A stretch of DNA of 64,000 bases from Anthopleura xanthogrammica (GCA_964019055.1 OZ025207.1:11064090-11128089), one strand, 5' to 3'. Shown: positions 34,201 through 49,200, counted from the first letter of the stretch. The notes: generated by a model not told the origin, from the letters alone. A program made the numbers and translations.

Positions 34201-37200
34201 TCCATTCTTAAAGGACTCAAAGTAAGACTTCGAGTTGAGGATTATACGGTCTAGGGTTTTGGTTAACATGAGAACGATATTAACCTAGTCGTTAGGGATA
34301 CACAGGCAGTGAGAGAGAGGGGGAGAGGTAGGTAGGCATGGGTAGGGCAAGGTTCACCTACCATATTCCTTTGAAGTCTCCACCCATGGACCTTGATTAC
34401 ACGACGCCATGTATATTCCCATGAGTATAAAACTCTTGTTTAACCCTGCATAACCTCATCCTGAAGCGCTTGGATGCAAGGCTATGCGGAGAAAAATCTC
34501 TCGTTCCAGTCAACATGGCTGCCACATGAGAAAGTTTCATTTTTTAAATGTCAGTAAACAAAAGGAAAAATAATGCTCAAGGGAATCAGATGTTTTGATC
34601 GGAAAAGTGGTTTTGCGGCCTCTTCCAAACGTGCTGATGCACAGATTTACTGTTACTGTCCTTTGATCCTCTGATATCGTCTTTTGTCTTATTTCCTGTG
34701 GTCAGTAATGGTAGCTGTTCTTATCTTCAGGTCATTCAATTCGTCGACTGCTGTGCTATTCTAATGGGATCCAAGGGGTTCAAACCTGGTCCCATGGTCT
34801 CTAGTAAGATCGTCACCTCCCTACTGGCTTTTGCTGACAGCTGTGAGAAATACAAAAAGTAAGAAATTCAATAACTCTTTTCTTCATTACCTTTTACAGT
34901 GTGGTCACTCGAACCGTGAACACTTCGAGATTTTTTGACATTTTTTCATCGTCCATTCAGAAACCAGATTCATAACTAGACTCTGACTCTGTTTAGTTAG
35001 ATTACTTAAATATAATGTCAGTGCCTTGTTGTGAATCTGGCTTCTGATTGTATATGATAAAAATAGGTCAAAACGAGTGCTCTCACTGTAAACAGTTTTA
35101 CTTGTTTGGTATTATTTTACTTGTTGCCCATTCACATGACAAAACACATGGGTGTGGTTTTCAGGGGGGGGGGTTTAGCACAAAAACTTGAAAACTTTTC
35201 ATAAAAATCTTAGCCTTTGGTTAATATGAATTATAATGCATTTTCTTATTTCAAGAGAGGCCTTTTGTAGCTGAGTTTAGTATTTTTTTAAATATAATTT
35301 TACCATTTATAAAGAATGCTACAACAGTCTGCAAGGAGTAAGGCGCGCAGTGGGGAGGCGGAAGCTACCCATATTTTTGTTAGATATCGCTGTTATTTGG
35401 TCATTTGAAATGTTCCTATTTTAATCGTAGGAAGAAGTCTTTACTGGCAACAGCAACCTGGGGAAGGTAAGTGTTTTCTTGTTTATCCATCAATGCTATA
35501 CAGTTAGTTCAAACAAGGTTGAAGAGGCGAATGGCGATCGGTGATCGGAGATTACACGACCGAAGACACGAGTGAAAAACGCACTGCGTATGCTCGGAAG
35601 TTTGTCGTGTTCACAAAGAAACAATTGGAGATTTACCGGCGTTTAGTAAATCTCTAAAGTTAAGGCCGTTAGTGGAAAGTTATTGCTTATTTTTTCCTGA
35701 CACATTACTTTAGTTGTTTTCTTTCCCTGGTCAAATAATACAAGAGAAATTCGCATAATACATAATACATAGCAGAGATGGTTTCACGACAGCCATATCT
35801 GAGAGTAAAACAATAGAAATTTTATCCTTTGGGAAATGAAATCTCTGACATGCAAAACATTACATTGTTCCTGCCCTCCAACATGACTGCCGTGAAAAGA
35901 TCGGGAAAATTAACGACATTCATTGTGTATCTGTTTATTTCAGCGGAATCGAAGGTGATCTGGCAGCTTGCGTTATAGTTTGTCCACTGATCCGCGAGAA
36001 ACTCGCCACAGGCCTTATTCACACCTACACGTCCGTGGATGTCGTTGAGGGACTGGATGTCGACAAGGAAGAGTTTGACAAGTTCTCGTCAAGGTACGTT
36101 TTTGTCTGAGCTACCGTATTTACTCAAATAAGCGCTGCCCCCGAATAAGCGCCGCCCTCGAATAAGCGCCGTATTTGTGGCGCGAAAAATTTAATAAGAT
36201 TTTATTCGAGTAAATACGGTAAGCATCCAGTGGATCCTAATAATCTATTGCATGTTGTACGTTGAGAGTGGTGTGTTTGTCACGATGGGTTTTTCTGGTG
36301 GGACTAGCTCGTCCTCCGCGACACACGAGAATACTTTGGAATTCTTGATTGTCTTTTATTTCTGCATTACTCTGTATTCCTGCTCTGCTTCTTTCTGCCT
36401 TCTGTTTCTCTTCTGTGTGTAACTCTGTGAAACTCTGTAACTCTGTACTTAACTACGTGCTGCAATCCCTTAAATAATGGTTGCGAGGTTGACAAGATGA
36501 CGTCAAGCCTGATATCAGCTGACGTCATTTACAAGCGTTGTGATTGGTTGCTAAGAACGATGAATAATAATCGACTAGTTTCCAATTCCCGAGGAGGAAT
36601 TTGAACTATGTTAAAATGCTATTATTCATCGTACTTGGGGTTAAACAAAAACTATACCGTCGCTAGACCATTAAGCGCCCAGCTATGAATATTTCAACAG
36701 AATTCGAGCTAGCAAAACCCTAAACTGTCATTTACAATTACAAGATAATATTATCTAAAAAATGTCATTTCAGCAACATTTCTAATTAAGACTTGTTGTT
36801 TTGCATCTGCCGATCTGTCAATCATTCCTTTGCCGCAATTAATTTCATTAGTACCGACATCTCGATTCCGCAAACATGAGCAGCTTCTGAACAGCCCGCT
36901 TTTTTACCTGTCATGTTTTCTTCTGCTCTCTATCTTGGAATTCAAATATCAGTGTCTCTTTTCAGACTTTATGGCACTGCGGCGAACAACAACATCTGTT
37001 TCCCCTAATTAAATATAATTCTTTTTCTGTTACCGTATTTTCTTATTCACGTCCCTTAAGAAAAATCTCTCCTTACATGTTGTACGAGTACGAATTTTAA
37101 CAATACTCGATGCAGCCCAGGGTGACACTAGAGAAAAACGTTTGCGCATGCGTGCCTTTCAGCACGCTTTCCATGAATTTACAAGAGTTTTAGTGAGAAA

Positions 37201-40200
37201 ATAAATGCTTGTTTTCTCCAAGTATACAAAAAAGTTCGCGGGTATACTTTTGTGAGACCAAGATACTGTATTAATAAAGACAATATGAAAGAATTAGCCT
37301 TAAGTTTCAAGAACTGACTTTAAGTTTTGGCATTTTGTAAAGACTATTCTTCAGGCAAGTGTGAAAGTCAAATTTGCATATTTCTACAATAGCACGAAGA
37401 CGCTTTTGACTAATTTGCATACGGACTTAGAGCATGCGCAGACGTTTTTCACGCGTGTCGCCCAGGGTAGCGTCTTTGCTGTTCTAGGACGTATCACTAA
37501 TGCTCATGTATGAGAAATCTTGATGAGTATCTTCTTACAGACCCGAGAAGGATTGGGGAGATTGGTTCAAGCTTGCAAAGGTTGAACCCTTATCCGACAC
37601 ACTTTGGCGGTCCATGTATTTGTTTGATTCATGTTTTGCGATTGTTCTGTTGTAGGACAGAGATAGTTAATTTACTTCAGTATCTATGGAGAGATCCTGA
37701 GAGTAGAGGCATGCTTGCCTCACGATGTGGGAAAGATGACATCCAGGTAAGGTTGCAGTGTAGTACATTGCTTTTCAGTGCATTTCTCACCTTTATATAA
37801 CACTAAAATCATGTCTTAAGAGGAGGGAACGTTGCGTGACGATACTACAAACATTTTTGAAACGATAAAAAATGATCGGATTTCTCCCTTCTTGCTGCGG
37901 TTCATGGCACACAACTGTACAGTGAAAATAACAGCGATCAAACTACTGACTACACACTTGTTATTTTGTAGGGTTTTCTAAATGCGATTCTGGACACCTT
38001 ATTCTATCTGTTAAACGACGGTTTATTGCGAATATCCAACGTGTGTAAGCTACAGAAATCACTAGAAGACAGTGAGTATATCATGTATTAATAAGAACGA
38101 CTTGCGCCGACTGAAAGCCTAGAATATCCACGCGCGTGGGCAAGATGAAGGTGGAAGTAGAGGGGAACTGGGACAAGTAACGATATATTAAGTAGAAATC
38201 TATTTCTTTTCTCTGTTTTCTTATAATTCCGCATGCGCGTTCGTAGATTCCCTGAGGCATTTATGAATTATTGCTAAGGGGTCCATCTCTGTGCTAACTA
38301 AAAGGCAAAAGTAAAGTTCCTATATTGAACGTCAGTCGTTCCTACAGCTGTGAGGCTCATATCAATGGAAGCCGACGGTGCGCACTTTACCCCCTCTCTC
38401 CACCAGTGCTCCGTTTTAAGAGTGTTCAAAGCTGAAGCTTCACAGAATATAGAAAAGTCGAAACAGACGTGGAGATCTTGAGGATCGAACCTTTGACCTC
38501 TAGCTTCGAAGGCCGCGCATGGACAGAAAGCGGGACGAACAGATATATGGAAGAATGGATGTTGTTGCGTTGCAAGATGCAGAGGGAATGTTGATCATAT
38601 TACCATCCCGCGCACAACAAATTTTAATTGTTGCAGAGAGACGAAAGCGCTCCTACTTTTGCAACAAAGTCACGCAACAAACTTTTGTTGTTGCACGGGG
38701 TATTGCGAACAACATTTGCTCTCCAACTTCCAGCGCAACAATGTTGCTACAAACGTTGCACGATTTTTTTGCCCTTATTTCCGCACCTTTATGCACTCAG
38801 ACTAGTATTCCAATGTTTAGATATTCGATTGACCGTCATGTTCCCGTTGTTTTCTTTAACAGAAAAAGCATGGCAGCAACTGAGCACCAAAGAACAAGAA
38901 GAAAAGACTAATTTCCTTCGGAGTGAAGAACACGTCTCTAAGTCATTCATGATCATGGTGAGAAGAATAAGAACTCCAAACGCACGTCACCTTCATTCTC
39001 AGCTGCTCTCTTCTCGTCTCATCATTATTTGGCTTCATAGACTTCTTTAACTTGGTTGTAATGTTTTCCCATTTCAGACCACGTGTCATTCTCTTGAGAA
39101 AAATGTTCTCTTTCAGTTGTATCCATATTCATGTGTCTTCTCATGCGCATCCGTTAAACAAAGAAATGATACTCTAGGGAATGACATATAGTCTGAAATG
39201 GGAAAACATTGCGCCCAAGCTAAAGAGGTTTATGCCTAGGTGGCGGAGCCGGGGACGCTCTAGCACCCGCCCTCTTTGGGTCAAAACTTAACTTTGCATT
39301 TTGTGACGAAAGTCATGTAATTTGACAAGCATAGCAAAACAGTTCATCGAGGTGATCGACCTATTGAAGGTCTGTTTTGGATCTTTTGACTGAAAAAAAT
39401 CGTTCACTGATTTTTATTCCTCTTTTCAAACCCTCCGTCGTTATATTTGGTAACATTTCCCCTTTTTCTCTCCACTATACAAATTATACAATACAAACAC
39501 AACTAAAATAACCTGTTAATTGGTGCCTTTTATGGTGTAATTTAGGCAAGCTCCACCCTGAGTTTTCTGGCCATGATTACAGAAGAAGACAAGGTTGCTC
39601 GCTGCTTTTCCAGGCCGCCGTTATCCCAGCGAACTGCTTCAGCGGTAAGAACCAAAACTGTCATGCTCCTTAGAAGATCTAGTTGTTGTGACCATAAATG
39701 AACTATGGTCGCAGACATGTTGCTTGGGCACCTGTGACTCCCTACCCTTTTATTGGGCATGGAAAATGCATTTCTTATTGAGGAAAGAGTGATTTATTGA
39801 GGTTGGTGGGGGATATCCCTCTATGGGAAATCCTATCTCCGTCCCTGTTCAGAATTTGGTTATAGCTCCAAGTGAACTTTGAAGAGTAAGATCATTGTAT
39901 ATCTTTACTCCTTGTAGATTATTGGATTCCTGGATTCTCTTTGTGGGTCGCATCGTTGTGAACTCAAGGTGAAAAAAATGGAAAAGTAAGTATATTTCGC
40001 TTGGTATTCAAGGCATTCACAGTGTCTCTGAAAAAATGATAGCTCGGCCGTGACATGATCCAAAACCTACATGACGTGCGTGATTCAGAGCATGTTGTGA
40101 CGCAAGTTTTGCGTGATTTTTGTGAGTAATTATTACTTCAAAGGAGTAGCATATATTGACTACATTAAGACTGAATTCTTTCCTTTTGGTCTCCGCAGAG

Positions 40201-43200
40201 AACCGAAGGACGTTAGTCAAACTCAAGCTGCTTTACTTTGTATTCTGATTGGCTAATTAAACCAGAACGAGAAAAACCTGTTTGCGATTCTTGGATTCGC
40301 CTAGATTTTTTCTCAGTTTTTGGCGGAAACAAAAAGAAGCTTCGATATATGTGAACGTTTCATTGCAGATTTTCGAGCATGCGCAACAACGCGTTACTTA
40401 GTATCTATTATATAATCGTGCTGCAAGTGCCGCGTACATAGAATTTGTGGTCATGAATTCCACCCTGACGTAATATATCTAAAATGTTTGCAGTTATTCG
40501 TTCAATCCACGTGACATCTTAGTCAAACTCGTCTCAATCCTCCTCCACATCGAAAAGTCTGGTCTAAAGGAAACCGACACAGAGTTTGTTAAGTGTATGG
40601 CCACTGACCCTGACTACAGCAGGCGCGTCATGATCCAGACTCTAAAGACCCTCAAACAGAATGATTTTGTTCTGCCTGAAGTCTTGAAAGAACTTGAAAA
40701 CTTCGTTTTGCAGGTGAGATTAATAACTGGTCACAATTGAGCCCACTCTCTTATTTGGTGGATAGTTGTTTCCATAGCCCAAAATGCCCTTGTCGAGAGA
40801 GAGGAATGCAATCTAACCCTAAACCTTACCCTAAACCTAACTAACCCTAGAATCGATTCCAGTCCTTTCTCGATGAAGGGCAGTTTGAGCTTTGGAAACA
40901 AGAGTTCCCCCTTTTATTTGCATATCATTGTGTGACGTACCTGGTGATGACACTCAGTGCATGCTCAAACGGAAAACCATTTAGAATGTACATTTGAGAA
41001 AAAATCAATTTGGTTTCTCTTTTCAAAAGTGTGACGAAGTTAGAAAAGAGCACTTGGGGGAGACATCAGCCTCAACAGTCACCGGAGAAGAAGAAGGAGA
41101 GGACGTTTCCTTAGAGCAAGAAGAACAAGAGGATAATGAGAAGACCTCTGAGAGAATTGAGGGTATGGAGGGAGCAGCAGCTACTTCTGCTGAATCGATG
41201 GAGGAGATGTATTTGTCAAGGCTGAAGGATGCTTGTTACGGTACTGCTGAACTAAGGGTGAGTGCACCTTCTCGTGTGTTTCAAGATCAAGACACGGCTA
41301 AGAGTTCTAAATGAAGAAATAGAAAACGTGCGCGCGTACTGTGTGCAGTTATAGAGTAAGCAGGGGTTAGCAGAACATGAGAGAAGTGTTAGGAGAAGAA
41401 CAACGTGTATCGGAGTGTGCTTTACAACTGCACACAGCATAGCAAGCAAGTTTTTTATTTCTTTTATAAAATGTAAATCACAATTATCTTTATTCTGGAT
41501 ACGAATGACGCAATAGAAAGTGCGCGCTCGTGCTTTGGGCTCTCATAAAGCACGCGCCATCAACCAATCAGAAGGCAAGATTTATAACAGTTATACGTTA
41601 TTTTATGATGTTCAATAGGGGTCATATTAATATGTTAAAGAGACGTTTAAACGATCAAAATTTCTTAATTTCCTCAGGAAGTAACAGCTTTCCAATGCTG
41701 TCGTTCACAACCTATAAACAGAAGGTAAGATATTTTAAAGACTTCATTAAACTCACAGGCTTTAATAGCGTCCAGAGGCCCGCTGTGTGATCCCTAATGA
41801 TTTTGCGCACTTATTTCTATTTTCATTTAGCCCGTATAGTCTTAGCTTCAGTTAAACTTCGTTTCCTTGAAACAGAATAGAACCCTTTCAGCACGTCCGA
41901 ATGCAGCACAGTTTGGAGGACAAAACAATAGGTTCCAATTATCAGGAGATTGAAAACATTTTGAAAATCTTTCCTCCAAATTGAGCTGCGCTCGAGTAAC
42001 TTTTACTTATAACCGTCAATTTTTTGTACCGATTACAAATACTTTTCTTTATCTTTTTAACGTTCAGATAACCATTATTTCATTCTTTACAAGTATTTTC
42101 GTGTTACTTTGAAGGTCTGCTACAATCCGCACTCTGATGCGTGAGATAACACAGTTGAAGGAATCACTTCCGGTCCATCCCAACTCGTCTATATTTGTTC
42201 GTCAGGTAAGAAGACCATAAATGTCACGTGTTATTTAGATCCACCCCTCCCCCAGTCACACCCAACTCCCCTATAATTCTTCGTCAGGTAAGCTGTAGTC
42301 AAGAAGTGGACCCACTTTTCTCACCAACTTATTTCAGTTATTTATATCGCAAAAATAAAAGAAAACCCGCGCGTGCGCACGAAATACAAAAAATATTTAT
42401 TATTAGAATAATTATTACCAGTCTCTTTCCACTACTCGGTTCGTCTCCTTCGCGCGCGCATCGATTAAAGTGGGCCTAGTTCTGTACTAGGTAGGCTGTC
42501 ATTCGAACCTTAACAATCCCTATAAACCTCTTCCCTACTCGTTTATGTATTTTTTCCAGGACGAAGAGCGGATGGACTTTGTGCGGGCATTGATTACAGG
42601 GCCCGTAGATACCCCGTATAGTCGGGGATGCTTTGTCTTCGATGTATATTTCCCTGCAACGTACCCCAATGTCCCTCCACTGATTAAACTCATCACCACG
42701 GGCAACGGGACAGCAAGGTAAATGTCGTAACATTTGATGTTTTTGCTGGAATGTAATGGAACTTTATTAAATGATTATTTTGATCTCGTTTTCAGATTTA
42801 ATCCAAATCTTTACCAAGATGGAAAGGTAAGCAATACCGCTGTGTTCCTTGATTACGGACTCATTTGCTAAGTGTTAGCCTCATGTTAGCATCAAAATAT
42901 TCACAAATACCAACGGTGAAGTAGAGAATGCACATCTTTAACAATACAAACACTTCGAAATTCCATCGACCTTCCCTGAGCAACAGAGATTCAAAATTTG
43001 ACTATTTTTTAGCTGCCATCTTGGATAGTAACCAAGCTTTTCACAGTCGTTACCACAGGGAGCCCAAATACGACAATCAGACTAACTATTTACTGCCATT
43101 CCTTGTTCCCAGGTTTGTTTAAGTCTTCTTGGAACGTGGCATGGTGGAGATGCTAGTGAGAAATGGGACCCCAAGAAATCTTCTTTATGTCAGGTAAATT

Positions 43201-46200
43201 GAACAAAAACGATGATGACTACGTCATCCAAAACCATTTTTGATCATTTGTCACTGCGCATGCTCGAGCGCTCATGCAAGACAACAACAGATCTAGAAAC
43301 AGCGCGTAATCATGAATGAAGCACGTTATTTTGTATGGAACTTTTCTCATGATGGCGAAACATGCTCTAATGTACACCTTGGTAATCGCTTTCTTATATA
43401 TCGCTCAACTCTATTACTCCTGGCCAGTCATTACTCTTCAAAACAAGACTCTACTATATCTCTCCAGAACTAGCTGAGTTCACTAACACTTTCTACCTGC
43501 AAAACTCGTAACTTTGACAATGTGAAATCTTGGACGGTGAGCGCCGATATCATGGCAGCCCTGTGCCACAGGTTTTTTTCTTTTGACTCTGCTCTACTGA
43601 ATTTTGTAAATAATGAACTATTTTGTAGCTGTCTACAGTGCCATTGAACTGCTTGAAATGGCGCTATGTAAATAAATTATCATCATATGAACTTGTTATC
43701 ACTAATCACCACTGCAAGTACAGCAGTGGAGCACTTTAACGGGATCGCACTGAAAGCATGTGAATGACGCTGATAATCGTTGATGGGGCTGGTAATGGTG
43801 TTGATGATGCTGATGATGACCTGTTGATGATGATGACCTGTTGATGATGATGACGCTGATGTTAGTAATGTTGTTGATGACGCTGGACGTTGATGCTGAT
43901 AATGATGTTGATGACGCTGAAGAGGATGTTGATGATACTATTTATGATGATGATGATGATGATGACGCTGATGATGATGATGATGAGGACGCTGATGATG
44001 ACGATGATGACGATGTTGATAAGGCTGAATGTGGTTATGTCTGATGGTGGTGGTAGTGATGGTGATGCGGCCCACCGTACCTTAAAGGGGCACTTGGATG
44101 AAAACGCCCCATATTTTGAAGGTCCGAATAGTTCAAGTATTTAAGAATAATATATGACTCAATCATGATTATGAAAACCAGATTGGCAAAAATTTTAGCC
44201 TGGGAGCCACTCGCAGTTGAGAAATTTTGGTTTAAAAACTAAAAGAACAATAGGGTTGAGTAAATGACGTCATTTACTCACAATTTAGATGCTGAAAAAT
44301 ATATATAATTTTTATCCGCCAATTTTGACTGTGAAGAAAATATGTTGCTTGGCTACTATTGGGGCCATATAGTTAAGTTTAATCAAGTTTCAAGGCATTT
44401 CCAAATTTCATCGATTTTCATCCAAGTGCCCCTTTAAAGGACGTTTACTTGAAACGGCATAAAAGACAAATCAAAAATCCGCCCCCAGAACAGCCTTCAT
44501 AATTTAGTTTCCCAGACGTTATGGCTTATGGACGTCTAATATTGACAAAACGTTGGCGACGTAGTACAAATTGAATCAACATAGTAACCAGGAAGAGATA
44601 CTCTAGAGTAGGACATATTCTAACTATCTTGAACCATCTGATTACTACTCCCAAAATACCTAATATCCTTTAATTATTATTGTTAGCCTTTCCTCTCCTT
44701 GGCGCTCGAAAAAGCCAGAATTTAATTAATAAGTGATTCCAGTAAAAGATAACAAACACCAACGAAAAAAATAAATAGAATATCCGCCTAGAGCAACACG
44801 GTTCTTATTGATTGTATTCGAGGTTCAATATCAAATGGTATCTCAGTGTTCTGTATTGGCGTCAGAGGTCGGTCGTTCATCCATGGAAATAGTAATCAAT
44901 ACGTTTTTTTTAGTTTTACTTCTTGAAAAACTCATTATTTCCAGTGGAAATATTATGCTCCGAGGTCAATATACTCAAACTTCCACCCCCCCCCCCCCCC
45001 CCCAAGGGAGGAAATTTGATTCGTAGTGTGTTTGGAAGTGGTTTGACTGTCTCCTAGATATATCAAGTACTCTTGAGTAGTTTTCTTCATTTCAGTTTTC
45101 CTGAATACTCAAATCATTACAAGGAAAATGTACTTGTAATATATTAGAGATTGGTTCGACTACTCTCAGAGATGTGGGATGCAATCTTATTCTGAGGTTT
45201 CTTTGTAATTTCTAATTAGTACAATTCCCAAACTTTTACCCAACCTAGACCTTCCCCAAAAAGTGTTAGAAATTTGATGGACTCTGACAGAGATATGCCA
45301 TGCACTCTTCTTCTTAGTTTTCTTTATCATTTCAATTTTTCGACATTCCCAAACTTTTATCTAAGCCCGTCAAAGTGTTAGAAGGAACTACGACTTGTCT
45401 TGAAATTCCCCACAAAGTGTACCTTGTTGGACCCTGACAGACATATGTCATGCACTCCTCTTACAGTAAAGACACTCGAACCGTGAACACTTTGAGGTTT
45501 TTTCATACTTTTTTTCTCCTTTATCACTTGTGTGAATCGATTGGAAATATGATTTATTTTGAACAATAAAATTATTTGAGTTCAGTGCTTCATTTTCGGA
45601 AGTTTTGAAGCAGTAGAAAGTTCATAAAATAAAAAATATGAAAATATCAAGTGTTCATGGTTCGAGTGTCCTCCCTGTAATAATTTATATTTTTCGACAT
45701 TCCCAACTGACTTTTACCTGAGCCTGTCAAAGTGTTAGTAATTATATAAAGTGAACCACACACAAGTTATATTCTTTAGTTGGGATTGTTGCTTCACTTA
45801 CGAGGCAATCCAGTCATAGCCCCTTTGCTTTGGTCGTAGTTGGGTCCACAAGATGACCAGAGCGGCAATAAGTCATTGATTAGAGCAACACTTCATCAGT
45901 TTAAGGGTGTATTGGAGTTGTTTGATCCTGCGATCATGATATAGAAGAAACTCCTTCATTTTATTCCTTACCCTTTTCTGTTATAATTTGTCGTTCCTTT
46001 CTTTATATATTTTCCTTATATCTTTCTTTTCCTTATATTTTTCTTTCTTTGCTTCCGTCTTTTTTTTTCTTTCATTCATTCATTCTTTCTTTCTTTCTTT
46101 GCTTCTATCTTTTCCTCCATCATTCGTAATTCCTTCCTGCCTTTATTTGTTTCCATCTTTCCCTTCCTTCCTTCCTTCTACTTCCCTTCTACTTCCCTTC

Positions 46201-49200
46201 TGACTTTTATCTTTCTATTTTTGTCCTATTATTTTTTTTTAGAAAATTAAAAATCGCGCACAATTACAACTTCTACTATCAATTTATATGTATCTCCAAA
46301 ATTTCTTGACTATTACCTTGTAATAGTGGCCGATGCACATACCAAATACTCTATTTTAATTGATTTTTTGTTGGCTTGTGGCTATCAAGATAACCAGGGA
46401 TATAATATATCACCAGCCCACCATGTCTGTCAATACAGTTCATCCCCGTCTGGTATAGCCTTACAATATCCAGCCGTATTTACATCAACGTGTCTTTGTC
46501 TCATGTAATCTAGTTAATCATCACTTGGAGAAGATCAGATAATTGTGTTTCCAACGTTTCTGGCTTCGACTTTTTTTCCTTATTTATCTATAAATAATAC
46601 TTTTCCCTATTTTTTCTTTCTTTCTCCTCCTTTACTTTCTTTTATCATTCTTGCCTTTATTTCTCTTGTTATTTCAAAAGCTTTCTCCAGTTTTCTATGT
46701 GACATAAGGAATTGAAGATCATCTAAAGAGCGTCTCTTTTCTTTATCTTCTCAATATCAAGCACCATTCAGTCTTCCATTGTCTAGTAAGAAGATTGGAT
46801 AATGGTTTGACACATTGACAATGTAGTCTTTAAATTTCTTTCCTTATAATTTCTTCCAATTCTTCTTTTCTTTTCATTATTCCTTTCCTTTTCATTATTC
46901 CTTTTCTTTCCTTTCCGGCTTTCCTTTCCTTTCCTTTCCTGGCTTTCCTTTCCTTTCCTTTTCTCAGTTTCTTTTCTTTTCTTTTCTTTCCTTTTCTTTT
47001 CTTTTCTTTCTTTTCTTTTCCTTTCTTTTCCTTTCTTTTCCTTTCTTTTCCTTTCTTTTCCTTTCTTTTCCTTTCTTTTCCTTTCGTTTGGTTTGCTTTG
47101 CTTTTCTGTTCTTTTCATTTATTCCTTTCCTCATCCTCTTTTTTCCCCGTGTTGTTTTAAATTAGGTTTTTTTAAAATAAGAATCGGCAAACCATCAAAT
47201 ATAGGCTCCACAACTCTAAAACACGTAGCAATGTTCGTGTCGGCAATTTGCCTTGGGAAACGAGAAAAAAATATAAATACTCGAGTACAGCGATCAGAAA
47301 ACAAGAGACAACATGATATATTGATGAATATATGATTATAAATATTATTTATATCTATTTGTACTAATATTTTTTTCGTCTAGGTTTTGTTATCAATACA
47401 AGGGATGATCTTAATCCCTGATCCTTGTTTCAATGAACCTGGTTATGAAGGGATACGTGGAACTGAAGAAGGCGACGTAAGTACATGTTACATAATAGAC
47501 TACCTGTGTCTTATATTTATAAATGTAAATAGTTATTGTTCTGGTTACAATAAACTAAATTGAATTAAATTAAATTGAACTCGCTGTACAGACGTGACGT
47601 GCATTTATGGAAGGTCCTGTGCGCAAGCATTTCTATTGGTTAAACATTGATGTTGCGTTACCTGTGTCTGAAAAACTCGCTGTACGGACGTGACATGCCA
47701 TAACGGAAGGTCCTGTGCGCAAGCATTTCTATTGGTTAAACATTAATGTGCGTTACCTGTGTCTCTGAAAAATTCCTGGTACGGACGTGACATGCCATAA
47801 CGGAAGGTCCTATGTGCAAACATTTCTATTGGATGAACATTTATGTCACGCGACGTGATTGGTTTAACGGATGTCGTTAATTCCTCGCCGTGACGGCGCC
47901 CTGCGCCATGACTTTATGACGCCATGACAAGCCTCCAGTGTGATCTTCCTCGATGAGCCTTTTATCGGCTCTTGAAGAGAGCACAGAGAAAAAATATGTT
48001 TAAATTCAAAAATTTTAAAAAAGCCCCTATATCAAATCGCAATGTCTAATTTTTGGGCTTCTGCTTCTTCCTACCAGTAGTTGCTCCGGCTAGAAGAAGT
48101 TCAACCTTTTAATTCTTATCACACCAATGTTGCGAGACATCTAGATAAGATAGCAAATTCGCAAGGGATTCTGGTAGTCGTAGTATGGTGCATCTTCTCC
48201 TCACTATTATTAATTCATTTGCGGTTTGTACTACAGGACTTGTCTCGCCGTTCAAACGCTAAGATTCGTCTACTGACCGTACGACATGCGATGGTAGCAC
48301 AGCTGCGCCAACCTCCTGCAGGTATGTGATTGCGGTTAACTAAACTATGCGCATGCGCGTAATTGGTTTTGTTGGACTATAGACCCCTTGCAGCACTTCG
48401 GAATGCAGTTCAATTTTGAGGACAAAACAATAGGTTTCCAATTCTTAGAGATTGAATTTCTTTCGTTTTGTCCTCCAAATCGAGCTGCTTTGACGTCATG
48501 TGCAAGGGGTCTATTAGCGTTTCACTGTGAAATTGGTGCATACATTAACTTAATCCTTGTGAGAAGCATTAGGGATTCGAATGTTTGTATAATATTGGGG
48601 CTCATTTGGGGCTTCTTTACGCAGCAGCCTTGTTGACTGGAAAAATTGATATATTCCCGACTGAGAGGTCTAGCGTTCCAACATTTATGATCATGAGTTT
48701 CTCTTCTCATAAACAAAGGATTTTAATAGAATGAAAAATATTATTCATCGTGGACGTGTTATAAAGAAATGATACTTATTCGTTTGTCTCACGATTGAGG
48801 GTCATTTGTAGAAGACCGCGACAAAGGATTTTGATTCAGTTGAATCCAACATGGCTGTCTTGATGTGAAACAAATATAATTCAGCCTTTCAGTCTGCGCA
48901 ACAGCTGATATACAAGTTAAACGTATAACCAAATATTCATTTGCATTTAAAGTCATGTTAGGGAGACTAAAGGTTAAAACTGCCTAATAAGCTTACAAAC
49001 GTGATATCTGTCATTGACGAGCTGTTGAGCATCTCACGCGCACGATTTACGCCTTTAAAATCCGTGTTTATAAAACCTTGGCTTGTCATAACAAAGATGA
49101 GATGTTCGTATTTTTAGGTGTCACGTTGCCACTAACGTGCTCATGGCCATAGAGACGAGGGTTTTTCTGGTGTTTTTATCGTGCAGTCGCCATTAGTTGT

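Noticed and set aside
41040..42114. Search for a U-box between E4 core and UBC
   Set aside because: Exons 35-36 and the intervening sequence were read for the U-box pattern and none was found; recorded as absence, subject to confirmation by an HMM search.
43841..44144. Poly-Asp and poly-Met frames
   Set aside because: Trinucleotide repeat (GAT/GAC) read in different frames.
46783..47118. Lys/Glu/Arg-rich 111-codon frame (minus)
   Set aside because: Reverse complement of the TTTTC pentamer tract.
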